Source of the DNA: Colias croceus
Lineage: Eukaryota; Arthropoda; Insecta; Lepidoptera; Pieridae
Assembly: GCF_905220415.1 (NCBI RefSeq)
Contig: NC_059539.1
Location: forward strand, 8,680,001 to 8,744,000
DNA length: 64,000 bases
Direction of reading: 5' to 3'
The position numbers and the translations under genes were made by a program. Positions 1 to 11,364 of the stretch are shown piece by piece (the first letter of the stretch is position 1; every line of letters begins with the position of its first letter). Below the pieces are notes generated by a model. That model made no database searches. It had not been told where the DNA came from and was given only the letters and a program-made list of their open reading frames with translations.

Positions 1-101
1 TACTGACAAGCAGCTATTTATCAATTGGTGGGCAAATATAAATAAACTAAGTTTTTTAATACTAATTTTATAAAATGAAAAGATAAGAAGAATAAGCAAG
101 G

Positions 102-845
102 TTACTTTCTTTGGACTCGGCGTGTACGAATATTTGGGGCCGTGGAATCCTTTGTATTATCTGGCTGTGCACCACGAGCAGGGCCTGCAGGAGCAGAATC
201 AGATACAGGACCAGGGATTGCTTCAAGTTCCGTTTGAGAGGAGATTTTATACCGCTTTCCTTGACTAGTAATGAAAATGATTCCATCCTTGGTCCAGCAG
301 TTAGCAATTCCAAACCGTTGACGGGCTGCCATGAATGTATCATGTCTGGGTTTTGTTAAAAACTCAGAGATGGTTATGCCAGACCCTTTAAGGTTACTTT
401 TAGAAAACCAGATCCGGTTCCTCTCTCCAAGGACCTTAAACTTCATTAATACAGGCCTGGGTTTGTTGTTGTCAGTGCGACCAATTCTGTGACATTCATT
501 TAACACTTCAGAGATGTCCCCAATGTCTCCGTGTTCAGCGAGTGCCTTAGTCACAACATTGGCAGTATTCTCCTTTTGCGTCTCAGGAACACCATGAACA
601 AGAAGAATTTTGCGCCTGCTTCTCATTTCTTGTTTGTCATAAAGTTTAGAGAGCATGTCAACTTGCGATTGTATACAGTGGAGAGACGTCATAACAAGAC
701 CACGGAACATGTAAAACTCGGATGAAATATTAGCATTGGGGTTTCCTGGATTTTGTGAGGACATATCTAATTGGCGTTGGAAATCTTCCATTCTGTCCTT
801 AAACATTTGAGACATCTGCGCAACTGATTGTTTAATGTCATCCAT
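102..845 (-). CDS. L1 ORF1p-like retrotransposon protein (247 aa)
   Basis: An intact single-exon ORF. Residues ~1-75 look like a coiled-coil/oligomerisation region rich in Q, M and L. Residues ~78-150 resemble the RRM of LINE-1 ORF1 proteins (RRKILLVHGVPE, then ECHRIGR, KPRPVLMKFK), and ~155-205 the C-terminal domain (a GSGITISEFLTK stretch, NCWTKDGIIFI). The basic tail carries RTRRVQRK. In the family this protein binds the LINE RNA and acts as a nucleic-acid chaperone. No matching ORF2 lies inside the window; on this strand it would lie beyond the left edge. The frame has no stop, so the copy may be young, but it could also be an isolated retrocopy. Confidence 0.6.
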   Translation of the reverse strand: MDDIKQSVAQMSQMFKDRMEDFQRQLDMSSQNPGNPNANISSEFYMFRGLVMTSLHCIQSQVDMLSKLYDKQEMRSRRKILLVHGVPETQKENTANVVTKALAEHGDIGDISEVLNECHRIGRTDNNKPRPVLMKFKVLGERNRIWFSKSNLKGSGITISEFLTKPRHDTFMAARQRFGIANCWTKDGIIFITSQGKRYKISSQTELEAIPGPVSDSAPAGPARGAQPDNTKDSTAPNIRTRRVQRK

Positions 846-1439
846 ATTGTGTGCTTCAGAATTTGTGTAATAAAGTTTTCAAAAAGTGATGTGATATTAT
901 AAAGGATATTTATACTGGTATGTACAAACTTTTAAATCAGCATAATACAACTTTTAACATTAAAATCAAAATAAATACTTAATTTAAACTTTTGAGTCTT
1001 AACAAAAACGTGTGCTCTTTTTGACAATCTACCCCCGAAAAAAAAAAAAAAAATAATGTATAAAAATGTCATATATTTTTGATGTTTAAATAAATTATTG
1101 AGCAACAATCATGTTTTCTTTATAGCCGTTTTGTGGTTTATACTTTATAGTATGTAGAATGAAGGGCTTATTTTGAAAAAAAAAATGAATATATTATTTA
1201 TTTCTTTTTATCACAGAAATGGCTAAATGGAATTTTCTGAAACTAAGGTCTTACAATAATATAATGATTGTTCTTTTTCAAATTCACAGAACACATTATT
1301 AAAATTATAAGAAAAAACTGGGAAAACAAAGGTTACAATGTTTGTTAAAGATTAACAGATTTATTTCAGTTCTTTATAAAACATTGTTAACAAATCACTT
1401 AGGTAAAAATAATTTGGAATTATTAAAGCATGATCATTA
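846..1439. other. AT-rich spacer, probable 3' UTR of the TFIIF beta gene
   Basis: No coding exon seen. The right part should be the 3' UTR of the minus-strand TFIIF beta gene; an AATAAA on the minus strand lies near 1350, about 90 bp past the stop. An A-run lies at about 1038-1052. Confidence 0.4.
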
Positions 1440-2814
1440 TTAGTCACTATCGGAGCTATTTTTGTCTTCCTTGGGCTCAACGGGTACCTCTTGTTTATAA
1501 TGTCTATATTCAGGCTTCAATTCCCACATATTTTTGTGTGGATTTTTCAAGTTGTAATTGCACACTTCTTTTAAAATCTCTTTCAAATAAACAATGGGCT
1601 GTCTAGTTATCTAAAAAAAATAAATAAATATGTGATTATAGAAACTTCAATGATCATACAAACTACTGTTGAGTCATAAATAATATCAGGTCATGATAAG
1701 CATTTCACAGTATAAATTATAATACTATACACCTTTTGTAAGTCCTTTATATTATAATACTGATGCTTTTCAAAAGCAGCAAATAGTACATTAAGAACAG
1801 CTTCTTTGTCGTCACGAGCTTTCTTGCCTTCTGCTTTCTTCCTCTCTTGGTATTCAATCTGATAAGAAATAAAAAATTTAAATTCATTTGTTGGAAACTA
1901 TACAATATGAAGTCAAATTAATTTAATTGTTCTCATAATTTAATTTGAAAAAAATTATAGAGCTCTTTCTTAGAAAATTGCTTATGGGTCATAGAATTGG
2001 TAAGAGTAATCTTTGAGTTCAATTGTAAGAAACAAATAGTTAAATCTCCTTATAAGATAAACATGAACGAGGCAGTTGTTACAATGTGATAAAAAATAGG
2101 TACATATCAATGACTGTTTGATTTTCAACATGTTTCCTTTAACATAAAAATGAATAATGAAGAATTTCTAAAACTATACTCACATTATGTTTATGGTCCG
2201 AAACAGGCTTAAAGTTTTGCACTATTCTTTCTAATTGTTGTACTTGTCTTTGTGGCATTGACGCCTTTCTAATTGATTCTGATTTTAGTTTATAGTAAAT
2301 TGAGTCTGCATATGGCCTACACTCTAGCTTTTGAACTATCCTACCCTCCATGAACAATTTTTCACATTCTGGTACCACTGAATCCGTATTTGTAGCTGCA
2401 AATAATATTATTAGACATGTGAAACTAGCTATGACCACGAACGCGACATAAAAATGTTGTTATAAACAACTCGTAAGAACTTATGTCTTGACACTTACGA
2501 ACTATGTGAGAAAAGACACCTAAAGATTGTCTAGTGACATTAGATACATCAAGACGGTGTTCCTTTGGTATATTTTGCTCTCCTGCGTCTTTGAGGCATA
2601 AAACTGCCTCAGACAACGACAACTGAACTTGGGGTCGTTGACCAGCTACACGAGAAATTTTCAGTTTCCCCACTTCGATGTCCCCAGGAGCTTTGTCCCA
2701 TTTTGTGGCTATATATTTTGGTACCTTCACAAGCCAAACACCTCTACCAGTATTTGACAGATCCAGCTCACGATCGACGTGTGGTACATTATTAGGAGTA
2801 GTCATGATTTCCAA
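1440..2814 (-). CDS. TfIIFbeta: General transcription factor IIF subunit 2 (TFIIF beta, RAP30)
   Basis: Four exons read by hand: 2814-2499, 2395-2184, 1858-1733, 1610-1440, all joined by GT-AG introns in frame, total 825 nt (274 aa). Exon 1 carries the dimerisation-domain start (GVWLVKVPKYIATKW, VGKLKI). Exon 2 has the EGRIVQKLECRP segment and the linker ending FKPVSDHKHN. Exon 3 gives IEYQERKKAEGKKARDDK and the winged-helix start (FAAFEKHQYYNIKDL). Exon 4 finishes the winged helix (QPIVYLKEILKEV, WELKPEYRHY) and an acidic tail. The order and length match the insect and human family. TFIIF beta pairs with TFIIF alpha, binds RNA polymerase II and helps load it at promoters. The start is the first ATG; a second in-frame ATG lies three codons later. 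Confidence 0.95.
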
Positions 2815-3114
2815 AGAAAATTAAAAATTAAAGGCTTTGTCAACTACGTTTACAAAGTATGTATGTATATCCCAAAATCACGATCATCGATAGATAAGTT
2901 TATTTTAATTTTTCAAGAAGTACAACAGCAAGTCTTGACTTTTGACGAAGTGACACTTCAAACTGCTTCAAACTTTCAAAGTTCAAATTTCAAATATCTG
3001 ACAGCTAGTTGACGGCTTTAAAACAATGAATAGTCATTGCTTTAAAATGTAATATAATATCTATGGTTGACCAAAATATTTGTTTTAATAAAATACTAAA
3101 ATATGATCGATTAT

Positions 3115-4470
3115 TATATTTTTAAGGTTGCTTTTTCCTTACAAGCGGAAGCTAACCAAAAAACGGTCCGAGCGAGAGATCCACAGGGCGGCATCCTCTC
3201 TCCTCTTCTTTTCGCTATTTATATCAACAACATAACAAAAGACATTTTATCACAGCATCACATATACGCAGACGACCTTCAAATATACACTCAAGCTCCT
3301 ATCTCTGATCTCTCATCGGCTATTTCCACCACAAACACTGACTTGGCAACAATAGTAAGTTGGAGTAAACAGCATGGATTACATGTGAATCCAATAAAAA
3401 CACAATCAATAATTGTCGGTAGTTCACAATACATCCAAAGATTGGGAAAATCTGCCGCCAATAGCTGTTGATGGTGTTGTGGTACCGTACAGTAAGAATG
3501 TTAAAAATTTAGGTCTCTGCATTGATCGTTCTCTGTCTTGGAATGAACAGGTAAAGCAGGTCAGTAAGAAAATATATGCCGCATCACATTCGCTTAAACG
3601 AATTCGTAACTTTCTTCCAATTCCGACTAAAATTTTGCTGGCTCAATCCCTCCTTCTCCCTATCCTAGATTATGCCGATGTATCCTAGCCTGATCTCACC
3701 GAACTTCTATTGGATAAGCTCGAGCGATTTCAAAATCTATGCATTAGATTTATATTTGGGTTACGCAAATACGACCATGTATCCGGTTATCGTGCTAGAC
3801 TCGGATGGCTCCCTATCAGATTACGCCGGGATACTCACATACTCCATTTGCTTTACAAAGTTTTGTTTTATCGTAACACTCCCTCATATCTCAAAGATAA
3901 ATTTCAGTATTTATGTACTCACGGACTGAACCTGCGCTCTCATGAAACTCTATCTCTATGTATTCCTACACACAAATCTTTCTTCAATTCTTCATTTACT
4001 GTGAAAGCTATTAAACTGTGGAATGATCTCCCTGTCACAATTAGAAAAGCTCAAACTTTCGAGACTTTCAAACGTTTACTGAATAAACATTACATTAAAA
4101 AGTGATAACTTATTGTATTTAGGTACCTATATATTTTTAATACGATATTTATTTAATATATGCTTTATGTATATATGTATGTGTGTATGTATGTTTTTAT
4201 TTATAATAATTTTTATGTACTTATGTATGTGTATGTTTATGTAGGTATATTGTTTTTTTGAATTTGTTTTTTAATTACTAATCTAATACAGCTTTACCAC
4301 CACCCTCTGTCATGATTTTATGTTTTTTATCTTGTGTTTGGTTGCCTGGAAGAGATGGCTACTAAAGCCATAAGGCCGCCATTTGTGCATGTCTCTCTTC
4401 TGTATATGTATGTCTTTTCCTGTTTGTAATGGTGTACAATAAAGCGTTTTCATTCATTCATTCATTCATT
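3115..4470 (+). pseudogene. 5'-truncated non-LTR retrotransposon (CR1/L2-like), broken RT
   Basis: Three overlapping reading frames (3103-3471, 3413-3688, 3710-4105) together encode the C-terminal half of a reverse transcriptase: PQGGILSPLLF, the catalytic IYADDLQIY, a thumb region, and the family-typical C-terminus (LWNDLPVTIRKAQTFETFK). At least one frameshift (~3430-3470) and one stop (~3686) break it, so it cannot make enzyme. There is no endonuclease. After the stop a ~360-bp 3' UTR ends in an AATAAA and a (CATT)n tail at about 4451-4470, the microsatellite-type tail used by CR1/L2-like LINEs. The insertion is 5'-truncated. Confidence 0.8.
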
Positions 4471-4820
4471 GGAATGAAAAACGTTCTCACTCGGACCAGT
4501 TTTTGCGCAAGTTTTGCGCCATTGTGCAGTTTAATTAATAGTATAACGTCTTCGCCACCAAAGTAGAGACGGCGCTGTCATCGCCTATACCAATGTTGCC
4601 ATTATGGAAATATATATTATACTTCGTATGCACAGTTCGTATGGAACCTACGCCCCCAAAGAAAAAGAAAATACAAGGAAATTGCCCTTGAAAATTATTG
4701 TTACCAAGAAGATTGTTACCAGTCCGTCTCTTTCTATTTAGGGTGAGTATAAAGATAAAAAATTCAGGATATTAAAGAAAAATTACGGATACATAAATTT
4801 TATATAATATTACTATAATA

Positions 4821-5030
4821 CTAGATTTTGCTCGCGACTTCGCCCTCGTGGAAGTCATAAAACGTAAAATCCCATTTATCCAGTGGGAATTTCGGGTTAA
4901 CCCTTCTTAATGCACCTCTAGGATACTCAAGATATACCGTGTGTGCCAAATTTCAAATCTTAAGGATAAGCTTTGCGTTGTCTGTCAGTCACTAAGTAAC
5001 GGAAGAGTTTTACATAAATTGATTAATTAA
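4821..5030 (-). mobile_element. Degenerate non-autonomous Helitron
   Basis: Minus-strand copy whose 3' end is the complement of CTAG at 4821-4824 followed by a degenerate GC-rich hairpin (GCGACTTCGCCCTCGTGG on plus). The body has the usual 'CCAAATTTCAAATCTTAAGG' Helitron interior; the 5' end is not clear. Some 350 bp to its left (4471-4820) hold nothing I recognise. Confidence 0.5.
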
Positions 5031-5878
5031 TGGTTGATGTTTTAAGGTAAGGCGGAAATGAATTACTTATATTGTTGCATTATACTATAGTTACTGTAGA
5101 GTTTATGTTAACAAATATGTAGATGTACAAGTATTTATCATTGGAAAATTGTCATGTTCCTTTCAGCGTTTTTTCATGTTTGCGTCTTCCGCTATCTGTA
5201 ATGCAACTTCAGAACACAGGACCGCTATTATGACAACATTTTGCTTTATATTTTGGCGATACGAACAGTCATTTGAGGAATTAATGAAGTAAAATATCAA
5301 TGTGTTTTAATAATATTTATTTATCATTACAATGGCAACTGCCTTTACAAATTTCCAAATTATAAGATACATAGTTACTTTATCAATAAAAAGTAACGAA
5401 ATCGGTTCACAGAAAATATTTTTATTAGGTAAGTAGTTATTCCATACCCTTTAGTATTTTTTTAAATTTTTTTTATAATAAGTTTAAAATATTTGAACAC
5501 AGTACAGGCAAAACCAGAAATGTCACTAAAATTAAAAAAAAAATACGCGGGAAAACGAATGTTTTCCCGCGTATTTTTATTTAGCATTACACAAAAATTA
5601 ATCAATTATTGTACTAATAACAAGACGTATAGTCAGATGATGTATAAGTCTCAAAACTGTATACAGGACTCCGCTAGGAGTACTTGTGTTCTGTGATACA
5701 GGAACAAAACAGGAATGAGGGAAGGTCCTTATTGTAAAATGTAACGGAACGTAAGAAGGAATGAAGGAATGCTTTGAGGATTGAGGTTAACCGTTAAATC
5801 AAGTACATATTTAGGTATTTGGGAGTGGCTGTGTATGATTTCGAAGAAGTTTTGTTGTATTGGTCTATCGTTAGTAAA
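5031..5878. other. Spacer with one perfect hairpin
   Basis: No gene seen. The only structured site is an 18-bp perfect inverted repeat with a 4-nt loop at 5539-5578 (arms end GGGAAAAC / GTTTTCCC), centred on a GCGGG core. Confidence 0.35.
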
Positions 5879-7440
5879 ATGAGTGATAGTGACGAAGAAA
5901 ATAATAACAGCTTTGTACATAAAACAGACATACGAAAGAAAACAGGAAGAATGCGGGAAGTGATGAAAAAATAATGGAGAGTCGCACGAGCGAGGAGATT
6001 ATTATTGGTGTAAAAGATTAAAATGTTTTGATAGAATATCATCAGAGCAACGTGTGAAATTACTTAAAGACTTCAAACAGCATGAAGAGCACAGATGATC
6101 AAAATTTATACTTATGTGGCATAATGAATGTGTGTTCAATAAAAAGGAGGCGAAGTAGAAAGATAGATGAAATAGATGCTAATTTCCACCAAACCCATTT
6201 CACTTACAAAGTGAGGGTGATAGTCGATAGAGAATGATGACACAAAGGAAGTACCTGTGTGCAATAAGGCATTTTTATCTAAATTTGGTATTATAACTAA
6301 AGGAAATCTTGAACATCTTCAAAAGTCATTGAAAACTACAGGTAGGTACTGCACCATATGACAAAAGAGGCAAGTCGAGTTCAAACAAGAGATTATACAG
6401 TAACATTAAAAATCTGATTTGTGAATTGTGATCATATTAAATATTATATAAAATATAAAATACTTAATATATAAAATATCTGCCTGAAGATAAAGAAAAT
6501 GTATAAGTTATACTTGGATGCACATGAGTCACAAAATCATGTATCTTATGAAACATATAGAACAATCTTTAACACAGAGTTTAATATATCATTTGGCTAT
6601 CCAAGGACTGATACTTGCATTACTTGTGATGAATTCACAATAAAAGCAAAGACATTAAGAGTTGAAGGAAATACTGTTGAACTTAATCGATTAAGTAGGT
6701 ATTCTTAACAATTTGCATAAGAAAAAGCTCAAGCATTTTATGATCGTACCTAAGAAGAATGCAAGAATGAAGAGCAAGAGATGTGAAATTCCAAGCAATT
6801 GCCATGGACTACCAAAAGAATGTATGCCAAACATTACTACTAATGATGTGTTTTACAAGCGTCAGTACTCAGTTATCAATATTCTCTTTTAATTCATGCA
6901 CTGGGAGTCAGAAGCTCTTACTTTTGTACCTACCCTGAAACATGTGGACACAAGGGATCAGATGAAGTGGTTTCATTTCTATTTCATTATTTGACTAACC
7001 ACCTGGATAATCGTGTGAAGCATTTGGAAATATATTGTGATTCAGCAGGTGGACAGAATAAGAACTACACAGTGATAAGATTCATTCATTTTGTAGTCCA
7101 TAAAATGAAACTTTTGGATTCCATCAAAATTACATATCGAACTAATCAATTTTTTTTTAGTCTTTTTTCAAAATTAGTATCTGAAAAAATGCTCATTTCC
7201 TGTGCAGTTCAAAAGAGAAATAATGTGTGTAAGAGAACACCCTGGAGTTATTTTACACAGAAGTAATTATAATGGTTTATGGGAGAAATCACCCATAGAA
7301 TCACCATGAACCATCCCGAAAAGGAAACTGGATAAATCACATCAAAAGAATTTGAATTGCCAGAGTTTTCCTATAATATTTTTTTACCTATTAGTGCAGA
7401 AAAGTACAAGGACTTATTAGTTTTAACAAATTTTGTTTTA
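5879..7440 (+). pseudogene. Broken transposase-like gene (GGQNKN family)
   Basis: Fragments in changing frames give, in order: an N-terminus MSDSDEENNNSFVHKTD (ATG 5879); VCNKAFLSKFGITKGNLEHL near 6270-6330; KLYLDAHESQNHVSYETYRTIFN and FNISFGYPRTDTCITCDEF (6505-6650); HLEIYCDSAGGQNKNYTVI (7020-7078); and near the end LPISAEKYKDLLVLTNF (7387-7437). This order matches a large insect/invertebrate protein family found in many copies per genome, probably carried by a DNA transposon (I believe Pfam calls the core DUF7869, from memory only). At least three frame breaks and a stop near 5970 show the copy is dead. The D-x-AGGQNKN motif resembles an RNase H-like acidic site, but that is inference. Confidence 0.6.
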
Positions 7441-7479
7441 GTGACATTTCTTGTTTGCACCTGTACTCTTCATTTGTGA

Positions 7480-7770
7480 TTGTAATCATCATCATCAGCC
7501 CACATACTTTCCCACTGCTGGGACATGAGCCTCCTATGAGGGTACAGGCCATAACGCCGCAACCCGCAACCGCAATAGGCCACGCTGGCCAATTGCGGGT
7601 TGGCGGATGTCACATGTCTTCGAACTTTTGATTTTTCGACATGTCGGTTTCCTCACAATGTTTTCCTTCACCCTTTGAGCAGTGGTGATGTTACAACATG
7701 CGCAGATAAATTGAAAAATCAATTTATTTCCTGCGCGCTCAAACAAAAACATAGCTAAATAAAATATGTA
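7480..7770 (-). mobile_element. RTE-like retroelement 3' end / SINE
   Basis: On the minus strand this ends with CCCAGCAGTGGG, then GTGGGCTGATGATGATGATT, a tail with ATG/GAT repeats typical of RTE-type non-LTR elements and SINEs that borrow their 3' end in Lepidoptera. It abuts the dead GGQNKN gene and carries no coding capacity; the 97-codon minus ORF across it is not a gene. Confidence 0.55.
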
Positions 7771-8024
7771 CCTAGTTTTGTGAAGTTTTTGTCGCTTGGT
7801 ACGAACAGTACTCAGCTTTTCGTCCATACAATTTTTAAGATGCGTTCGGAGACGATACCATCTTTAGTATCTGTATCATCTTTATAGTGTGCTGGTTCTA
7901 CTAAACATGGCTGTGTGCGATAATCAAATACATGAGATCAGAGTTGCCTCATACGTATGATCAATACAATTGGCGTTAATTGGGAGCTGTACTGAGTTTC
8001 GATACAATAATTTCCTCAATCTTT
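7771..8024. other. Unassigned spacer
   Basis: No coding or structural signal found between the retroelement end and the P-like transposase relic. Confidence 0.3.
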
Positions 8025-9110
8025 ACCGAAATTCTAAAGGACTTGGGTTATCATTTGTCCGACCACGGGCTCTTATGCAAGAAAAATATATCTCTAAATT
8101 ATCTTGTGAGCATTTAAAAGTAAGAAGATATTTAATTGGATGATCTAGATTTAATAAATCCGCAAAAAGTAAAGGAAAATTTTCTATATTCATTAAAAAA
8201 TCTAAAGCAAATGTTTTGTGCCCGTGTTGTAAAATATTTTTTCCATTCAAAGATTTAAATATTATTTTGTTTGTTCCAAAGTCTGTTCCCAGTATTTTTT
8301 GTTTGAAATTTTCATAGGACTCTTGTAGCCTTTTGGACGTCCAAAAGGTGATTTAGAATTCATAAAATCAAAAATTCTATCTATTGTTTTTAAAAACTCG
8401 ACCGTGGCTTCACTTCCCAAAAAAAGAGGATTCCCGCTAAAATTAAAAATTCTATGGACTCGGCAACCGATGAACTTAAAACTTGGGTGGCAAGCATGAC
8501 GTTCATTTTTTTGTTTTGTTGTTCTACGTGGGTAGATGATAATTTATTGCCAAATTATAAACCCTCTTCTCATTGCACTTCGTGCAAATTACGAATGAAA
8601 CCGTATGACGTGGGCAATATTTTATGTTCTGCTAGTACATTACCGATTACGTGCTAGTTTCAGCATGTGTGCAGCATCCAAAAAGTAGTAAATTTTGTCG
8701 CGACCATTTGGGTGTGAAAAATATGGCTGGAAATTTTCCGGTTGTAGTTGGCATTTTAAAAATTGGTACGCTCGTATATTTGATGGAGCGCCATCGCATA
8801 TTCGCATGTCGTGGATCGGACGGATACCAATTTCGTTCAGTAAAACAACAGCAGTGTGTAAAAATTCTGCGAGAAGTTCAGCGTGCAAAGTATTTTTAAT
8901 AAAAAAATAAGCTATGGGCACTTGAAATGAGTCGTGTAGGGCACGGATTGAAAGACCAAAGCTTCAGTAGCTATTTCTTCCGGATCGCTTACAACGATTT
9001 AGATCTTGAATAGACTTAGATCAACATAACCGAAAACTTTGTCGACTTTTTGGTCATAGATTAAATCTTGTTTTAACGCCATGCCGTCAAATATGGGCAA
9101 CATTTTTTAA
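8025..9110 (-). pseudogene. P-element / THAP9-type transposase relic
   Basis: Read from right to left on the minus strand, frames give: PIFDGMALKQDLIYDQKVDK and VFGYVDLSLFK (9085-8990), with the conserved acidic start of the RNase H-like core; PIAYFFIKNT (8918-8890); ICDGAPSNIRA (~8795); FLDAAHMLKLARN (~8665); MNVMLATQVLSSSVAESIEF (8505-8445); GSEATVEFLKTIDRIFDFMN (~8420-8360); and the C-terminal LLTFKCSQDNLEIYFSCIRA RG..NDNPSPLEF (split here; ~8125-8030). The order and motifs are those of P transposase and its vertebrate relative THAP9. Stops (~9000, ~8920, ~8275) and frame changes make it a pseudogene. The N-terminal THAP DNA-binding domain is not seen in place. Confidence 0.85.
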
Positions 9111-10084
9111 ATAATTTGTTTTAGGTACCTACTTGTACTTATAGCTTCAAATATTCTAGAACTTCAGACAGAAATCCCACTTTGCAATTAAATGAAGCCA
9201 AAGAACGTCTCACAAGGTCTCAACGTGTGGCAAAGTTGCATATTGTTTTATGAACTCGTAGGCCTTCGCCGAGTAAAAATACAATGTAAGGCTGATTTTA
9301 GTCTCACGTTCACCGTCAGCGCTCATAGCTCAGCGCGTATTTTGTCAGCGCTGAGGCTCAGCGTGGCCCGTTTTAGTATCGTACTGACCGCCTTACTGTA
9401 CAGACGACGACCAAAATGCGGAGTGTGTTAATTATTGCTGCTTTGTACTATCTATCCCAAAAAAATAAAAACCGGCGACGACGAAGACTCCATGTATCCA
9501 TTGATTGAGCAGAGAGCCGTTGCAGGAGAATTTGTCTTGTTATATTAGATTATAATGTTTCATAATATATTATAACAGGTAAGACAAAAAAAAACAAATT
9601 ACATATTATTAGTAATTAAACATAATATAATTATTCATCAGTACGTCTAGCTGTTTAATAACCAGATAGTTACTTGGATTTGCATCATTGGTTTCGTACC
9701 ATGAGTAACCTAGAGTCTGATAATTGTATGATGATGTATACATGTCGAAGCTATTTGATGTTTTAGGTGTTTGGGTGTACTAAATGAAATAGTCGCTTAC
9801 GAAGCATACATATTTATTGCGCACGGCGTAAACGTCGGCGATGTCAATCAGTAGTTTCACACTGTATATAATACTTACATTAAATTTATTATTACATTAT
9901 GTGTTTTGTAAGTCAGCAAAACCCCTACAATCTGTTCCAATTTCGAATATTCGTGGCTTCGCGCAGCACTCGATCTAAACTCCAGCTTTTGTCCTACATC
10001 AAAACTTTTCTAAGATTGGACCTAAAGAAGCGAAAAAAGCCAGGTCGTCAGCGGCAAGATCTGGTGTTTGTTTACTTAATAAAG
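9111..10084. other. Unassigned spacer
   Basis: No exon or clear repeat recognised in about 970 bp. A local GC-rich patch (9300-9380) has repeated GCTCAGCG words but no ORF of interest. Confidence 0.3.
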
Positions 10085-10500
10085 TTAATAATTCTTTTTC
10101 AAATGGAGAACTTTCTGGATTTGTTTTCGGGGCCCTTCTTTTTCTCTTTTCCAGCCAAGGTTTTTGTGGTGATGGTGAATCAACACCACGGTCATTCTGC
10201 TCACCCTGCTGAGTGCTGAGTGTGAAAAAACTTGCTGCGTGAATATATCAGAATCTTGAGTATGTTCTGAAGATACTATGCTATCCAATGTGTTGTCTAT
10301 ATTTGCTAAGGGTGAGGGAAGAACAGATTCTTCAACTTCATTCTCAACTGTTGGAGCTTGGAAGCTTAATTCGTCATAATAAATATATTTTTTTGTATTT
10401 TGATGCAGCACTTCCAAAAGGCGTTTTTTTCATTGCGTTCTTTGTTCTAAAAAAACACATCCCGGGCTGTTTTTCATCTTTGTTGGATTAGTTTGCCTGA
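10085..10500 (-). pseudogene. MADF-domain protein relic of a PIF/Harbinger element
   Basis: Minus-strand reading gives a MADF C-terminal half: a run starting GKLIQQR then KTARDVFFRTKNAMKKT, GSAASKYKK and YYDELSFQAPTVENEVEE (10490-10330), then an acidic/serine linker (residues IDNTLDSIVSSEHTQDSD). A stop after the IQQR segment and a frameshift near 10410 break it. PIF/Harbinger transposons usually carry two genes, a DDE transposase and a Myb/MADF DNA-binding partner; the transposase relic lies next door on the other strand, so the two are probably one element. Confidence 0.7.
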
Positions 10501-10529
10501 AATAATAAAACCTTTTTATTTTCAGATTT

Positions 10530-11170
10530 CTTGCTACGGGCCGAACATATACAGATTTACAGTATTCATTTAGGATGGGAATCGCAACAATCAGTAAGAT
10601 CGTGGACGAATGGGACGAAGTGTGTAAAGTAACATAGAAAACGCTATACAATGAATGCATACCATCAAATACACCTGATATGTGGCTAATTATTGCTAAC
10701 GGTTTTCTACAAAAGACCAACTTTCCAAATTGCATTGGAGCTATTGATGGCAAGCACATCCGAATCGTAAATCCAACCGGCGGTGGATCAAGATCAATGT
10801 GGATCAATTCCAAAACAGTACACTACAGGAGCCTTGAACAAAACACTTTAAAATATATTCCTAGACCGAATCATGCCTGGGACAAATACTCCAGTTGAAC
10901 ATGTAAATGTGGGTGATGGTTTTGGCATATTCAATAAAATTAAAAAGCCATATTATGCACGATCCGATATGACCCACACGAAAAAAATATTCAATTATAC
11001 ATTGAGCCGTAGTAGATGATACATAGAATCGACATTTGGTATGATGTCAAACAAGTTCAGAGTGTTTCATACACCTATTAATGTGAGTTTTGATGTGACA
11101 AAGAATATAGTTATAGCATGCTGCGTATTGCATAACTTTATAATAATTCGCGATGTTTATCGTATTGAAG
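10530..11170 (+). pseudogene. PIF/Harbinger (HARBI1-like) transposase relic
   Basis: Fragments in order: LATGRTYTDLQYSFRMGIAT ISKIVDEWDEV (10530-10635); WLIIANGFLQKTNFPNCIGA then IDGKHIRIV (10680-10770, first catalytic Asp in AIDGKH); MPGTNTPVEHVNVGDGFGIF (10873-10932); YTLSRSR, YIESTFGMMSNKFRVFHTPI and IVIACCVLHNFIIIRD (10997-11155). These are the hallmarks of the DDE_Tnp_4 fold. The segment holding the second Asp is deleted between 10800 and 10850, and stops occur at 10636 and 11019, so it is inactive. Confidence 0.85.
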
Positions 11171-11364
11171 ACACACAATTATTGAGGGTATGGTAGACTT
11201 GCCAACTGTACCTACAAACAGGTCTGGACACGCTCTGCGAGAACATTTTGCTGAGTACTTTGTGAGCCCTATTGGAAGGGTGCCCTCGCAAGATTCGTGT
11301 ATATTTTAACTTGAAAAGGCTGTAGTGTAGGTATTCAGATAATAAAATAAGAAAGTAAACAAAC

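Noticed and set aside
7534..7827. 97-codon minus ORF
   Set aside because: It runs through a common retroelement 3' end and shows no domain.
10430..10813. 127-codon minus ORF
   Set aside because: Most of it is antisense to the PIF/Harbinger transposase relic; only its last residues overlap the MADF relic.
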